A stretch of 64,000 bases of DNA, taken from positions 87,190-151,189 of IMG/VR virus record IMGVR_UViG_3300030508_000015. The stretch is one strand, 5' to 3'. Source of the DNA: a virus. How positions within the stretch are numbered: position 1 is the first letter of the stretch; the number at the start of each line of letters is the position of its first letter. Under the pieces are notes generated by a model. It saw only the letters and a list, made by a program, of their open reading frames with translations, had not been told where the DNA came from and ran no database searches. This document shows positions 17,784 through 26,972 of the stretch, one piece after another. The position numbers were made by a program, and so were the translations under genes.

Positions 17784-19088
17784 TTATTTCTCCACCCTAT
17801 TTATCGGATTAAACGCATAAATCACGTTTATTAGGTAGTTTCTATAATTAGGCGATACGTTAGGAGGTGTCATACCACTATCCAGCATAATATCAGATAG
17901 TTCTTTTAACAAAGTATGATGATTCAGAAAAGCCTTCCTCTTTATCTTGAAAGCTGCGGTTTCTCCTTCCTTAATAACTAGTCCAAATTGATAATAAACA
18001 TCATTTTCTTTCTTTATCTTGGTTAAATCTAGAGCGAAGTTACTATATTCAATCAGATTCTTACCTGACTGATAATAGTAACGGTCATTGTTTCTAGTAA
18101 ATCTGGTTCCGCTAATACTGACTTCACTAGTCTTTGATGACAACCAATATTTCTTTAGATCGGTCTTGGTTACTTGTTCCAGTTCACCTAATTGAGTTAT
18201 GGTCAAATTCCCTAAACAACCTTTTAATTGTTCAGCCAGATTTTGTGATTTAATCAAGGTTAGAGGATTTACATTGGTAGCTAAATTACTTTGATTACTC
18301 CAAATCTCGATACATTGCGTTGGTTGTAGTGAATGATGTAGTGTAAGCTTCTTATCTCCAACCCAATTAACTATCTTATTAGACCAGGTACATCCCTCAT
18401 TAGTTAACAAGTCCCTGATACTACCTACTATATTAGTACCTAGTTTACCATACCAACCAGGCCCATCAGTTTGGAAAATCATCTCATTTATAGACATATC
18501 ACATATCTCAAATATCTCCAAAGTTGCAATCTTGTAGTTAGGTGCGAAATAGGTCGGTACTAACAATTTATTAGCATGTCTATTATGCAGTTTAAGACTG
18601 GCAAAGTCTCTACTATTTATCATCTTATAAGTTAACAATCCTACTCCAGTATTGATAAATTGAGTCATCCCTAACTCATTTAACAGTTCATTTAATTTAT
18701 AGTTTCTTCCTTTATAAGTTATCAAGTTCTCTAATGCACACATTCTACTATACTTCCACAATTTCTCATTAGTTCTTAATTGTGTATAATCATTAACAAT
18801 ACCGGCTTCTATATATTCTGCATACTTGGCTGGTACTTCCAACAAGTCTGGATGCTCCTTGATATAATAACGATAGCATCTACTCATCAATAACAAGTCA
18901 TCATTCCTAATCTCTTTAGGTTGATTATAAGCGAATAAATCAATGGCATTAAATGTCATTTGCTCATCTTTTGAAAGGGCATACCATCCTAGATTTGGTA
19001 GTTTTCTATACATTTTAGGAACCTCCCAGCCGAAATGAGCCACAGCTGAAGGTAAATGTACTTTACTACATAAAGATTTGACATCCAT
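17784..19088 (-). CDS. Unknown 434-residue minus-strand protein
   Basis: I do not recognise this protein. It is soluble-looking, with several aromatic-rich segments (W-Y-A-L, G-P-G-W-Y-G) and a basic middle region. The N-terminus, with L-P-S-A-V-A-H-F-G-W-E-V-P, and the regular length suggest a folded enzyme or virion protein. It is convergent with the gene at 17142, sharing the terminator between them, and divergent from the gene at 19184 across a 95-bp gap. It is one of only five minus-strand genes in the window. Confidence 0.65.
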   Translation of the reverse strand: MDVKSLCSKVHLPSAVAHFGWEVPKMYRKLPNLGWYALSKDEQMTFNAIDLFAYNQPKEIRNDDLLLMSRCYRYYIKEHPDLLEVPAKYAEYIEAGIVNDYTQLRTNEKLWKYSRMCALENLITYKGRNYKLNELLNELGMTQFINTGVGLLTYKMINSRDFASLKLHNRHANKLLVPTYFAPNYKIATLEIFEICDMSINEMIFQTDGPGWYGKLGTNIVGSIRDLLTNEGCTWSNKIVNWVGDKKLTLHHSLQPTQCIEIWSNQSNLATNVNPLTLIKSQNLAEQLKGCLGNLTITQLGELEQVTKTDLKKYWLSSKTSEVSISGTRFTRNNDRYYYQSGKNLIEYSNFALDLTKIKKENDVYYQFGLVIKEGETAAFKIKRKAFLNHHTLLKELSDIMLDSGMTPPNVSPNYRNYLINVIYAFNPINRVEK

Positions 19089-19149
19089 ATTAACAAGTAA
19101 GTATAGTCTTGTACTTGTATCAGGTCAACCATATTACTATTAATTTGAC

Positions 19150-19177
19150 TTGTTGATATAATAGATATTGCTATAAT
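19150..19177 (+). promoter_or_regulatory. Extended -10 promoter
   Basis: TGCTATAAT (19169-19177) is a perfect extended -10 element. A modest -35, TTGTTG (19150-19155), lies 16 bp upstream, overlapping a TTGACT at 19145. The predicted start would give an almost leaderless transcript for the gene at 19184. Confidence 0.6.
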
Positions 19178-19183
19178 AGAAAT

Positions 19184-20224
19184 ATGAAGAAATTTGACAT
19201 TACTGATGACAACTCTTATAGCGAATTGTATAGATTTGTTGATTTAAATACATTGCCAGCCTATGTTAAAGAAGCGGAAGTATTGACTAAAACTGCTACA
19301 GAAAGTTTGCCAGATACTGCTTTTGCTGATCAGATGCATAGAGCTTTTCCCATTAATACTGCTGAAGATACTTATTTGAGTAATGCTTTCTTTATTAATA
19401 AAAGGGCTGAACTTACCAAACTTTGTGGTGAAAAGTATATTAATGAGGTAGGTGTCAGAATTGTTAAAGCTGCTCAGATATTTGATATCTATGATGACAT
19501 TGCTAATTATAATGGTGGTCTGGATGTTAAACAAGCTGCTGATTATACTGAACAGTCCATAGTATCTATTGAGATTGGTGGAAATGAATATGATTTGTTT
19601 CCTTATAAGACTGCTGAAGATCTTAAATTTCAAGCATCAGAATTTGTTAAGAATCTAAACAATTACCCATTTAATTGGCGTACTAAAATAGCTTCAGCTT
19701 TCGTTGAGAAGGCTGTGGAACAGAATATCGAGGATTTACCTGATTTGATTTGTAAGTATGCCGGTCTATTCTATCCAGATACCAGGGAATTTTCTGATAC
19801 CCTAGCTGGAAGAATGCATAGGTTGAGTGAAGAGTATCAAACTAAGTATCAACCTATTATAGAGAAGGCAGCTAATATCTCTTCCAAGACTGAGGCCTTT
19901 GAACTTTGTAGTGAAGCTTATAATATAGAAAAATTAGCTGGAGTATATGAAAAACCACTATTATATAGGGAGATGGGAGACTTAGTTGATCGAACCATGA
20001 CACTAGATTTGACCAAAATTGCTGATATGCTGAATGTAGTCAAAATTGGTGGTAGTTGTTATCATATAAATGATTTGCAGAAAGTATCCAAAGATATATA
20101 TGACAAGGCTTTTGATTGTGGATTAGACCCAAAGAATGCCAATGAATTAATGGATGTCTTGCCTACTGTCCCTCGTTCAGATTTTGAGCTGTTTAAAGAA
20201 CTATCCGGCATAACCGCACTTTAA
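19184..20224 (+). CDS. Probable structural/head-associated protein of unknown function
   Basis: This 346-residue acidic protein contains L-P-D-T-A-F-A-D-Q-M-H-R-A-F-P-I at about residues 44-59, followed by A-E-D-T-Y-L-S-N-A. This is a pattern I associate with phage head-region proteins, but I cannot name the family. It has its own extended -10 promoter and is followed by one base and then the next gene. A virion role is inferred weakly from the motif and the nearby terminase. Confidence 0.5.
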   Translation: MKKFDITDDNSYSELYRFVDLNTLPAYVKEAEVLTKTATESLPDTAFADQMHRAFPINTAEDTYLSNAFFINKRAELTKLCGEKYINEVGVRIVKAAQIFDIYDDIANYNGGLDVKQAADYTEQSIVSIEIGGNEYDLFPYKTAEDLKFQASEFVKNLNNYPFNWRTKIASAFVEKAVEQNIEDLPDLICKYAGLFYPDTREFSDTLAGRMHRLSEEYQTKYQPIIEKAANISSKTEAFELCSEAYNIEKLAGVYEKPLLYREMGDLVDRTMTLDLTKIADMLNVVKIGGSCYHINDLQKVSKDIYDKAFDCGLDPKNANELMDVLPTVPRSDFELFKELSGITAL

Positions 20225-20225
20225 A

Positions 20226-20801
20226 ATGTTTGACGCTTCTATCTTAGTCTTAAAAGATAGTTCTAGTCCTGCTTCAGTACTATTAGCTGCAATATTCGAT
20301 CATTACGGTACTGAATGCTTTGATTGGAACCCTGATATTCTAGTTACTGAGATTAGAGATGATTTTAATATTACTCTATCTCCTATTCAATCAGATAAGT
20401 TACAGGCAGCTATTATAGTGATGTCAACCAATCAATTTGAAAATGATTGGCATGTTTTTAATAGTTGTGTTCATGGGTTAAACGGTGAACCTTTTGACTA
20501 TGATGTTTTCTCTCCTATTGATCCTGAGCAGATTATAGCAGCTTTGCCTGAGATTCAAACTATCAGAACTGGATTTATGGGAGATGAAGTTATTTTCTCA
20601 GATGAAGTAAATGCTTATGCTGGTATTATTTTTTCTGAATATGGTTTAATTTCAGCTCCTAACGAATTTCCTTCCGCAATAATGCCTGATATAACTACTG
20701 AGCATTATTTAGACAGCCAGTCAGAAAAACAAGCTGCATTGGCTGAAATCTATACTAACAAAAAACAAAAAATCGAAGAATACTTATCTAAGTTCAAATA
20801 A
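20226..20801 (+). CDS. Unknown acidic protein coupled to 19184 gene
   Basis: The 191-residue product starts one base after the preceding stop codon. It is acidic with alternating hydrophobic helices, and includes A-S-V-L-L-A-A-I-F-D-H-Y-G-T-E-C-F-D-W near residue 17 and a Lys/Glu-rich C-terminal helix. The pattern resembles small phage proteins paired with head proteins, but no family can be named. Confidence 0.55.
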   Translation: MFDASILVLKDSSSPASVLLAAIFDHYGTECFDWNPDILVTEIRDDFNITLSPIQSDKLQAAIIVMSTNQFENDWHVFNSCVHGLNGEPFDYDVFSPIDPEQIIAALPEIQTIRTGFMGDEVIFSDEVNAYAGIIFSEYGLISAPNEFPSAIMPDITTEHYLDSQSEKQAALAEIYTNKKQKIEEYLSKFK

Positions 20802-20892
20802 CATTCTAATGTGCTTGTGGCAGATTGGAATGCACAAACCAGTTTAAATACTGTTTTGGACAAAGATTCGAATTCTTTCAAGCACAACAAAT

Positions 20893-21111
20893 ATGAGTAA
20901 TCATCTACCTGAAAAACTTAATTTATGGGACAGACTCTTCAATCGTTATAAGAAAACTATTCATGCTAGGGGTAGTGAGCAGTGGTTTAAAAGTTGTGGC
21001 TATACAGGACTCAGAATTCCCGGTTCAGAGTTTCAACGTAACTATGTTGAGTATTTAATTATTGATAGACTTACTGGGTCTGAAAAAATTGAGAAGATAT
21101 ATCTAAAATAA
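20893..21111 (+). CDS. Small basic protein, unknown
   Basis: This 72-residue basic protein follows a 91-bp gap that holds an 8-bp inverted repeat (TGTGCTTG near 20810 and CAAGCACA near 20879). That repeat could be a regulatory or processing site. No motif is recognised. It opens a run of five short genes before the terminase. Confidence 0.5.
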   Translation: MSNHLPEKLNLWDRLFNRYKKTIHARGSEQWFKSCGYTGLRIPGSEFQRNYVEYLIIDRLTGSEKIEKIYLK

Positions 21112-21115
21112 GAAT

Positions 21116-21319
21116 ATGAAAACAAAGAAACCAAAGAAGATTAATTCTGATACTGAAAAGGTTGTACTAGATGAACATTGGAAGAAGTATGCTAAAGATA
21201 AAGATCCTTGTAACATCATCCCTGCTCAATTATTTACAGATGCTTATTATATTGGATTTATGAGAGGTAGAGAGGTTGAAAAAGGTTTAACTGATGGAAT
21301 TATGATTGAAGGAGGCTAA
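21116..21319 (+). CDS. Small protein, paralogue of 21834 gene
   Basis: The 67-residue protein begins with a Lys-rich segment (K-T-K-K-P-K-K-I) and ends with G-F-M-R-G-R-E-V-E-K-G-L-T-D-G-I-M-I-E. The gene at 21834 has the same layout, with K-T-K-K-L-K-K-I and G-I-E-R-G-R-N-I-E-K-G-I-R-D-G-T-M-I-E, so the pair arose by duplication. Function is unknown. Shared retention of the C-terminal half marks it as the conserved part. Confidence 0.6.
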   Translation: MKTKKPKKINSDTEKVVLDEHWKKYAKDKDPCNIIPAQLFTDAYYIGFMRGREVEKGLTDGIMIEGG

Positions 21320-21321
21320 AT

Positions 21322-21828
21322 ATGAATGTTTTAATTAATCATTGCTGGTGTTTTGATTCTATTTGGGGAGGTGTATATGACTGTCAAGTGATTGTTAGTA
21401 TGGAAAAGTATGCTTGTAGAGAAGACATATATGCTGGTAAGAATACAACTGATTGGAATACTATATTAGATAAATTTCAGATTGAAGTAGATGAATTTGG
21501 ACGAAAGAGAATGGAAGACGTTTATTGTCTCAAACCAGAAGTAGTTCAATGGTTAGATGCGAATGTCAAAGACAAAAATTGCAAAATGGAAGGACGTACC
21601 GAGTTATCCCTTTCTAAAGGATGGGGAGTAGGCACAGACCAATACAATGTGAAAGATCAGATTTCCTTTTCTCTCTTTTTTGAGCGTCCAAAGGATGCAC
21701 TTGCCTTTATCAAACAGTGGAGTGAATACAAAAATCCAGTGGATTATCTCAATTATTTCCAAGATATTAGGCGTAAACTTAATCCCAAAACTGGTAGGTT
21801 ACAACGAATTCCTAGATGGAATAACTAA
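21322..21828 (+). CDS. Unknown protein between two paralogous small genes
   Basis: This 168-residue protein has many aromatic residues and an N-terminal W-C-F-D-S-I-W-G-G segment. It is one of the few genes here preceded by a strong Shine-Dalgarno sequence (GGAGG eight bases before the ATG, itself inside the upstream gene). Its codon use is slightly less AT-biased than that of neighbours, hinting at a recent acquisition. No family is recognised. Confidence 0.55.
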   Translation: MNVLINHCWCFDSIWGGVYDCQVIVSMEKYACREDIYAGKNTTDWNTILDKFQIEVDEFGRKRMEDVYCLKPEVVQWLDANVKDKNCKMEGRTELSLSKGWGVGTDQYNVKDQISFSLFFERPKDALAFIKQWSEYKNPVDYLNYFQDIRRKLNPKTGRLQRIPRWNN

Positions 21829-21833
21829 ACAAT

Positions 21834-22019
21834 ATGAGTACTAAAACAAAGAAACTAAAGAAGATCAGTTTTGAAACTGAACACAAAGAACTAAAAAGAC
21901 AATGGGATAACCTTAAGATTGAAATAGACTTCCTTTCTTTTTCTCTTGGTTATGAGTTAGGGATTGAGAGAGGTAGAAATATCGAAAAAGGTATTAGAGA
22001 TGGAACTATGATTGAATGA
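21834..22019 (+). CDS. Small protein, paralogue of 21116 gene
   Basis: The 61-residue protein shares its Lys-rich start and R-G-R-x-x-E-K-G-x-x-D-G-x-M-I-E end with the gene at 21116. The middle differs, so the two copies have diverged well past recent duplication. Function unknown. Confidence 0.55.
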   Translation: MSTKTKKLKKISFETEHKELKRQWDNLKIEIDFLSFSLGYELGIERGRNIEKGIRDGTMIE

Positions 22020-22022
22020 TAA

Positions 22023-22241
22023 ATGAAGAAACTCACTCCAGCTCAGTTTAAAGAGTATATTTCAAATCCTCTAGTTAATGATAGTAAAGTTCGTAGTTAT
22101 TGTGATATTCCTGAAGATAAGTATTTTACTGTAAGTATCTGGCCTGAAGAAGGAATAGTAAATGAAACAAGAGGGCTTCATAGAGTAGTAAAGACTCCTA
22201 AAATCTCAAAGTCTAATCAATCAAAAACTACAACCATTTAG
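22023..22241 (+). CDS. Small protein of unknown function, convergent with terminase
   Basis: This 72-residue protein starts with K-L-T-P-A-Q-F-K-E-Y-I and ends in a basic Ser/Thr/Lys-rich tail. Its last codons overlap the 3' end of the minus-strand terminase gene by four bases, so transcription converges here with no visible terminator. Confidence 0.5.
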   Translation: MKKLTPAQFKEYISNPLVNDSKVRSYCDIPEDKYFTVSIWPEEGIVNETRGLHRVVKTPKISKSNQSKTTTI

Positions 22242-23914
22242 ATATTGTGAGTAGTAAAGAAGCTATTACCATTCCAGAGATGAGCAGCACAAGCACACCA
22301 AGTAATACAATGAAATGCATCATCAGGGTCACGGTGTCTGTAAAATATCTTGCTTCTAAGGTTATCTTCTTTAACTTCAGTAAATATAGAAAGAATATCC
22401 TGGCAAGCCTCACTACTATCCTCCCAGCAAGGTAATAGTATCTTGGATTTCTTTATTAGTTCAAAGGTGAAACTCATTACTTCACTTCGATTAAGACACC
22501 ATCTAGTCTGGCTCCAATCCAAAGCATCAGGTGGAAAGTCTGTATATTGAGTTAAATTCATTTCACGGTAACTTACTAATTGTGTCATTGAGCTATTATA
22601 TAAGTTACCCAGCATTTTTCCTCTAATCGGGTCAGGTCCGGAATCAGTGAAGAGAGTTGGCTGATATACCCTACAAATGTCAGCAATCTCTCTTATCTGG
22701 AGTTCATAGTCGGTATTCTTAAAAATCCTGATATAGAACACTTCTAGATAACCATCATGTCTTAAACCCATTAATGTAAACACAGTTCTGGAGCTTTCAG
22801 GATTCACTCCCCAATCAACACCACCAACTATATACTGGTATCTAGTTGCATTACGCTGATAGATGGTATTCATTGGACCTAGCACACATAATGATTTTAA
22901 GTGTTCCTCAGTAATAGGTTTACTACCAATATCATAAGCCAGACCAAATACTTCGTTGTAAACTTGTAGAACACTATAGTTACTATCTATATTATGAACC
23001 TTATTATATATTTCCTTCCAATCCTTTTCTCTTTGATTGTAATATGGTAGGATAGGTTGAGCTAGATGAAATCCATATAATTCATGTTCCCCTGGGTTAA
23101 AGTCAATCCACTGACCTATATTAGTATTTAGAAGCTTGCTGCACTTACTGCAACTCAACCCTTGTTTAAGAATCATTTTTAGAGGCTCATTAGCTTCTGT
23201 AAGTGAATTCCAGTGATTGCAGCCTTCACATTTAGTCATCCATTCCATTTGATGCCCCTTCTTCCAGATAGTATTAATAGTATTATCTGTAGTAAGAGGA
23301 GTACCAGCATATGTTTCTCGTTTAATTGGACTAATAGCCATGGTTTCATTTACAACTGGTATAATATCCAGATTCATCCCCTGGCACTCGTCGAAGATGT
23401 TGGAATCCGTAGCGGGACCTCTAGTACGTGATGCATCCTCACTAGCATAAGTTAGTATGATATTACTATTACTATCAGCTACTTCCTTAACATAGACATC
23501 ATTTTTAGATAGTTTGCTGATGATCTTTTGTAGTGGTGGGCTGGCAAATCTGGCAGTTAAATAATCATGTGAAAATCTTTTTGTAGCCTGTTCGTTAGGT
23601 GCAACATACATCATTCGATAGTAATTATATCGAACTAAATTCAAAGCTATCATATTACTGACTAACGTTGATTTTAACGTCTTTCTTGAACACTTTAATA
23701 ATAACTTTCTTGGTAGTCCGTCATAGATAGACCGCATCATTGGGAATTTATCCAACTTTTGTGGCTGTCCTTCGTTGTTATATAGATAAAGTTCTACGAG
23801 CTTGGATAGAGGACTATTCAAGAATAGCAGCTGTCTTGCTAGAAATCGTGACTTTTGATCCGTCTGTTTAAACAACGCTGCCGCTTGCTGATATATATTA
23901 TGGATAGAAAGCAT
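22238..23914 (-). CDS. terL: Terminase large subunit (GpA-like DNA packaging ATPase/nuclease)
   Basis: The 558-residue protein fits a large terminase. The ATPase part has a Walker A-like K-C-S-R-K-T-L-K-S-T (about residues 54-63) and Walker B S-N-I-F-D-E-C-Q-G (about 167-175). A zinc-knuckle-like insertion follows: C-E-G-C, then C-S-K-C. The nuclease part has V-G-G-V-D-W-G at about residue 360, a central D-S-G-P-D, and a C-terminal D-P-D-D-A-F-H. It cuts concatemeric DNA and drives it into proheads. The Walker A is atypical, as in many GpA-type terminases. The gene is alone on the minus strand, and no small subunit is recognised nearby. Confidence 0.85.
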   Translation of the reverse strand: MLSIHNIYQQAAALFKQTDQKSRFLARQLLFLNSPLSKLVELYLYNNEGQPQKLDKFPMMRSIYDGLPRKLLLKCSRKTLKSTLVSNMIALNLVRYNYYRMMYVAPNEQATKRFSHDYLTARFASPPLQKIISKLSKNDVYVKEVADSNSNIILTYASEDASRTRGPATDSNIFDECQGMNLDIIPVVNETMAISPIKRETYAGTPLTTDNTINTIWKKGHQMEWMTKCEGCNHWNSLTEANEPLKMILKQGLSCSKCSKLLNTNIGQWIDFNPGEHELYGFHLAQPILPYYNQREKDWKEIYNKVHNIDSNYSVLQVYNEVFGLAYDIGSKPITEEHLKSLCVLGPMNTIYQRNATRYQYIVGGVDWGVNPESSRTVFTLMGLRHDGYLEVFYIRIFKNTDYELQIREIADICRVYQPTLFTDSGPDPIRGKMLGNLYNSSMTQLVSYREMNLTQYTDFPPDALDWSQTRWCLNRSEVMSFTFELIKKSKILLPCWEDSSEACQDILSIFTEVKEDNLRSKIFYRHRDPDDAFHCITWCACAAHLWNGNSFFTTHNI

Positions 23915-24050
23915 AAGGTTAATGAAGTAGATAGTTTAGATCTAGGTCTTTCTATTTGTTTTCATTTTCTTAAACTATGCTTAATTGAAATCCTGTCACT
24001 TTTAAACATCTTACTCAAATAACAACTAATCTTAACTAGCTTTACATCTT

Positions 24051-24188
24051 ATGTCAAGATCTGCTAAAAAATACAATTCTCGATCCAAACCCAAAAAACA
24101 TTCTAAAATTAAAGGAGTGTACGAAACTAATACTGCACCTATACTAAACTCTGCCGCTAAATCGAATGTCAAAAAATCTGATAAATGA
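24051..24188 (+). CDS. Very small basic protein
   Basis: This 45-residue ORF (M-S-R-S-A-K-K-Y-N-S start) is strongly basic, with many Lys, Arg and Ser, and overlaps the next gene by 23 bases. It is the first reading frame after the divergent gap at 23915-24050. Such small basic proteins can bind DNA or RNA, but that is speculation. Composition and placement support coding only moderately. Confidence 0.4.
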   Translation: MSRSAKKYNSRSKPKKHSKIKGVYETNTAPILNSAAKSNVKKSDK

Positions 24189-24531
24189 AGGAGATACCGT
24201 TGTTTTTGCTCAACGGTATCTCGCTGATGATATATTCTCTACTCTATACGGTAAACAAGGCAAGGTTTTATCTGTAAAAGAAGAATATGCTGTAATAAAC
24301 TTCAATGATGCTGCTGTAGAAGTTTATCTTGAAGATTTGGAAAAGCTTAATACTTCCTCAACCCCAGAATTGGAGAATGAGGAGATTGAAATAGATAGAG
24401 TCGATTTGTTAGAAAACCATGATTGCAGTGGATTACAACCAGCACAATTAATAGCTCATAAACTTTTGGCCCAGGAAACCGATCCTGGACTGAATAACGA
24501 AATAACACAACTACTAAACATAAACCAGTAA
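24166..24531 (+). CDS. SH3/KOW-like small protein upstream of AAA+ ATPase
   Basis: This 121-residue acidic protein has an N-terminal G-D-T-V-V-F, then G-K-Q-G-K-V-L-S-V, then Y-A-V-I-N-F, a beta-barrel pattern like KOW/SH3-type domains. A long acidic helical tail follows. It ends two bases before the AAA+ ATPase gene and may be its partner. The fold call rests on pattern only. Confidence 0.5.
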   Translation: MSKNLINEGDTVVFAQRYLADDIFSTLYGKQGKVLSVKEEYAVINFNDAAVEVYLEDLEKLNTSSTPELENEEIEIDRVDLLENHDCSGLQPAQLIAHKLLAQETDPGLNNEITQLLNINQ

Positions 24532-24532
24532 A

Positions 24533-26515
24533 ATGCAAAAGATATCGTTTGAAGATAAATTTAAGAACTATCTTCGTGCTAGTTATCCCATCCTTTGGAT
24601 CAGGACTCACGAAGAAAGCAGAGTAACCAGAAGTATCATTAATGCGGTTGCTGATGCTAAACAAATAACCATATATAGTTGGGATTGTAAGAGATTGTTG
24701 GAGAAATATGTTAAAAATGCTGACAAGTCTGTTATTAACAACTTTGAATCCGTTAAAGGTGGTGTTGGCACAAGTACAGGACCTAATGCAGGACCCAAGG
24801 ATTATGGCCTGACTAATGCAATTGAGAGCATTAAAGCGTTGCCTAATGGAACTGGACGGAATATTATCATTATGAAGGATTTCCATCCTTATATTGAAGC
24901 TCCTGGGCAAGTCCGGCCTATTCGTAATGCCATTGATGATTTGAAGTGTAAGGGAAATATGTTGGTGTTTATATCTCCTATCATTAAGATTCCTGTAGAG
25001 TTGGAGAAGGAGATTCAAATTCTGGATTTCCACCTCCCTGATGAAAAGCAATTAGAGGGTATTTTAATGTCCGTAGTAGCCATCTTTAATAAAAAGAATG
25101 AGGAGAAGGGTGAGCCGGAAAAGAAGATTGATCCTGACATTAAGCAAGCTACTATTGAAGCTCTGAAAGGACTTACATTTAGTGAAGCTCATGATGCAGT
25201 AAGTTTGGCTATTATTGAGAATCATGAATTTAATGCTTCTTTCGTCCTTAGTGTATTTAACGAGAAGGTTAAACAAGTCAAGCGTGGTGGTCAGTTACAA
25301 TATCAACAATCTGATATTACTTATGAGCATATTGGTGGTTTGGATGGCTTGAAGAAATGGACAGAAGTGAGATCTAAAGCTTATAGTCAGAAAGCTAGAG
25401 ATTATCATTTGCCGTACCCTAAGGGAGTTCTACTGGCTGGTGAATTAAATTGACGAATACCTTTGGTTATGGTAAATAATATATTCGTTAGTTTTTATGC
25501 CGGTCGCTCTAGTAATGGAGCGAAGCTTACAGCGGAAAAAATCGGGGACCCTATTAAAAATGAGGGAATCCGACCTGAAGGTTCTATAGATTATTCTATT
25601 TAACCAGGGGCAGAGCATAGTGGATGTAATAAGCCACCAAGAGACCGCTGCAACCTAGAAATAGGTTGAATATATATGCCGAACTATGTGCGTAAGATAC
25701 TAAGCCATAGAAGTAGAGGATAAAAAGCCTTTACGATAACAAAATTGATACCAGGAACAGGGAAAACAGCAATTGCCAAAGCCACTGCAAATCAGTTTGG
25801 CTTTCCGTTGTTTCAGTTAGATATAGGAAGTTTATTTGGTAAGTATGTGGGTGAAAGTGAGGAAAACTTCCGTAGAGTAATTGAAACAGTTGATAGTATT
25901 GGACGGTGTGTGTTGTTCATCGACGAAATTGAAAAAGGTCTGAATCGTAATGCAGTATCTGGTGCTGGTGACTCAGGTACATCTTCTCGTACGTTTGCTA
26001 CACTATTAAGTTGGTTGAGTGATCACAAATCTCCCGTATTTGTTATAGCCACCACTAATGATCATACTAAACTCCCACCCGAGTTTATTCGTAAAGGCAG
26101 GTTTGATGATGTATTCTGGGTCGACTTGCCTACACTAGCTGAGAGAATATCGATCTTTGATGTGTTAATTAAGCGGTATTTTCGAGAGCCAGCCAAGTAT
26201 AACCTGGCTAAACTTGCTGAGAAGACTGAAGGTTTTACTGGTGCTGAAATTGAAGAAGTTATCAAAGGTGCCATGTTTAACCGGTTTGATAAAGATGGTA
26301 AGGAATTCACTAACACTGACTTGCTGGATGAGATTAACAGTACTCAACCAATCAGCGTTACGTCCAAAGTTGATATTGATGCTATGCGGGAGAAGGCGGT
26401 GGGCAAGCTCAGAGTTGCTAGCGTTAGTGGTTCAGTGAAAATGTTTACCATGGATGAAACTAAGCGAAGAACTGAAGGTAACGGTGAAGACAGAGCGTTA
26501 GATCCGTTTAACTAA
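24533..26515 (+). CDS. Ycf46-like AAA+ ATPase, split by a group I intron (exons 24533-25441 and 25748-26515)
   Basis: Joining the two frames gives 558 residues with one intact AAA+ domain. The N-terminal region (R-A-S-Y-P-I-L-W-I-R-T-H-E-E-S-R, residues about 11-26) is typical of Ycf46-like proteins. G-G-L-D-G-L-K-K-W and P-K-G-V-L-L-A-G end exon 1 at Gly303. Exon 2 resumes in frame with I-P-G-T-G-K-T, completing the Walker A motif. Walker B is C-V-L-F-I-D-E-I-E (Asp362, Glu363), followed by sensor-1 A-T-T-N-D and an R-x-G-R-F-D arginine-finger region. Neighbours DUF1257 and DUF2997 often accompany this ATPase. Without splicing, exon 1 would stop after three more codons and no ATPase could form. 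Confidence 0.88.
25442..25747 (+). mobile_element. Group I self-splicing intron inside the AAA+ P-loop codons
   Basis: This 306-nt insertion has a group I core in the right order. P2 is a CGCTC/GAGCG hairpin (25505-25522). P3 is CAGCGG (25530-25535) with CCGCTG (25645-25650). P4 is TCGG/CCGA, P5 is CCCT/AGGG, and P6 is GGTT/AACC. P7 is CATAGT (25616-25621) with ACTATG (25683-25688). P8 is CAACCTA-GAAA-TAGGTTG (25651-25668), capped by a GNRA loop. The upstream exon ends in U and the intron ends in G, as expected, and the joined exons stay in frame. There is no endonuclease ORF inside. Exact splice points could shift by a base or so. Confidence 0.85.
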
Positions 26516-26521
26516 AAATAT

Positions 26522-26550
26522 GGGGAAGCTAGCATTAAACTAGCTTCCCC
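26522..26550 (+). terminator. Hairpin terminator after AAA+ gene
   Basis: An 11-bp perfect stem (GGGGAAGCTAG with CTAGCTTCCCC, loop CATTAAA) lies just after the AAA+ stop codon and is followed by TATCTATTT. The next start codon is only nine bases downstream, so partial read-through is likely. Confidence 0.7.
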
Positions 26551-26559
26551 TATCTATTT

Positions 26560-26970
26560 ATGGGAATGTTCGATCAAATAAAATGCAAATATCCATTACC
26601 AGTCACTGAGTTTCAAAATACTACATTTCAAACCAAAGATACTCCTGCCCAAGCTTGTGATTTATACGAGATTAGGGAGGACGGCACACTTTGGTATGAG
26701 AATTATGATCAAGAAGATCAGAGTGAACGAGGTATATGGATTAAAAATCATCCTGACCAAGAACCTCCAGAAGAATTAAAGGGGTTGCGAGGATTCATAG
26801 GTTGTGGTGCCAAGGTTAATAGACGGTGGGAACAAGTTATTTTTACCGGAGAGATTTGTTTTTATGAAGCTCTTGGAAAAGATTATACTGGTTGGATAGA
26901 GTTTTCCGCCTACTTCGAAAACGGAAAAGTGGTAAGACTTAATCTTATAGCACATAAAAAACCTGATTAA
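26560..26970 (+). CDS. Conserved phage/bacterial protein, M-G-M-F-D type, unknown function
   Basis: The 136-residue protein opens with M-G-M-F-D-Q-I-K-C-K-Y-P-L-P. I recognise this start from small uncharacterised proteins in phages and bacteria. It is mostly beta-strand by pattern, with F-I-G-C-G-A-K-V in the middle. It sits between the AAA+ ATPase and a coiled-coil protein; a link to that module is inferred from position. No catalytic motif is evident. Confidence 0.6.
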   Translation: MGMFDQIKCKYPLPVTEFQNTTFQTKDTPAQACDLYEIREDGTLWYENYDQEDQSERGIWIKNHPDQEPPEELKGLRGFIGCGAKVNRRWEQVIFTGEICFYEALGKDYTGWIEFSAYFENGKVVRLNLIAHKKPD

Positions 26971-26972
26971 TT

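Noticed and set aside
25742-26515. Exon 2 of the AAA+ ATPase as an independent gene starting at TTG 25745
   Set aside because: It would begin in the middle of the P-loop, and intron features plus the in-frame join with exon 1 explain it better.
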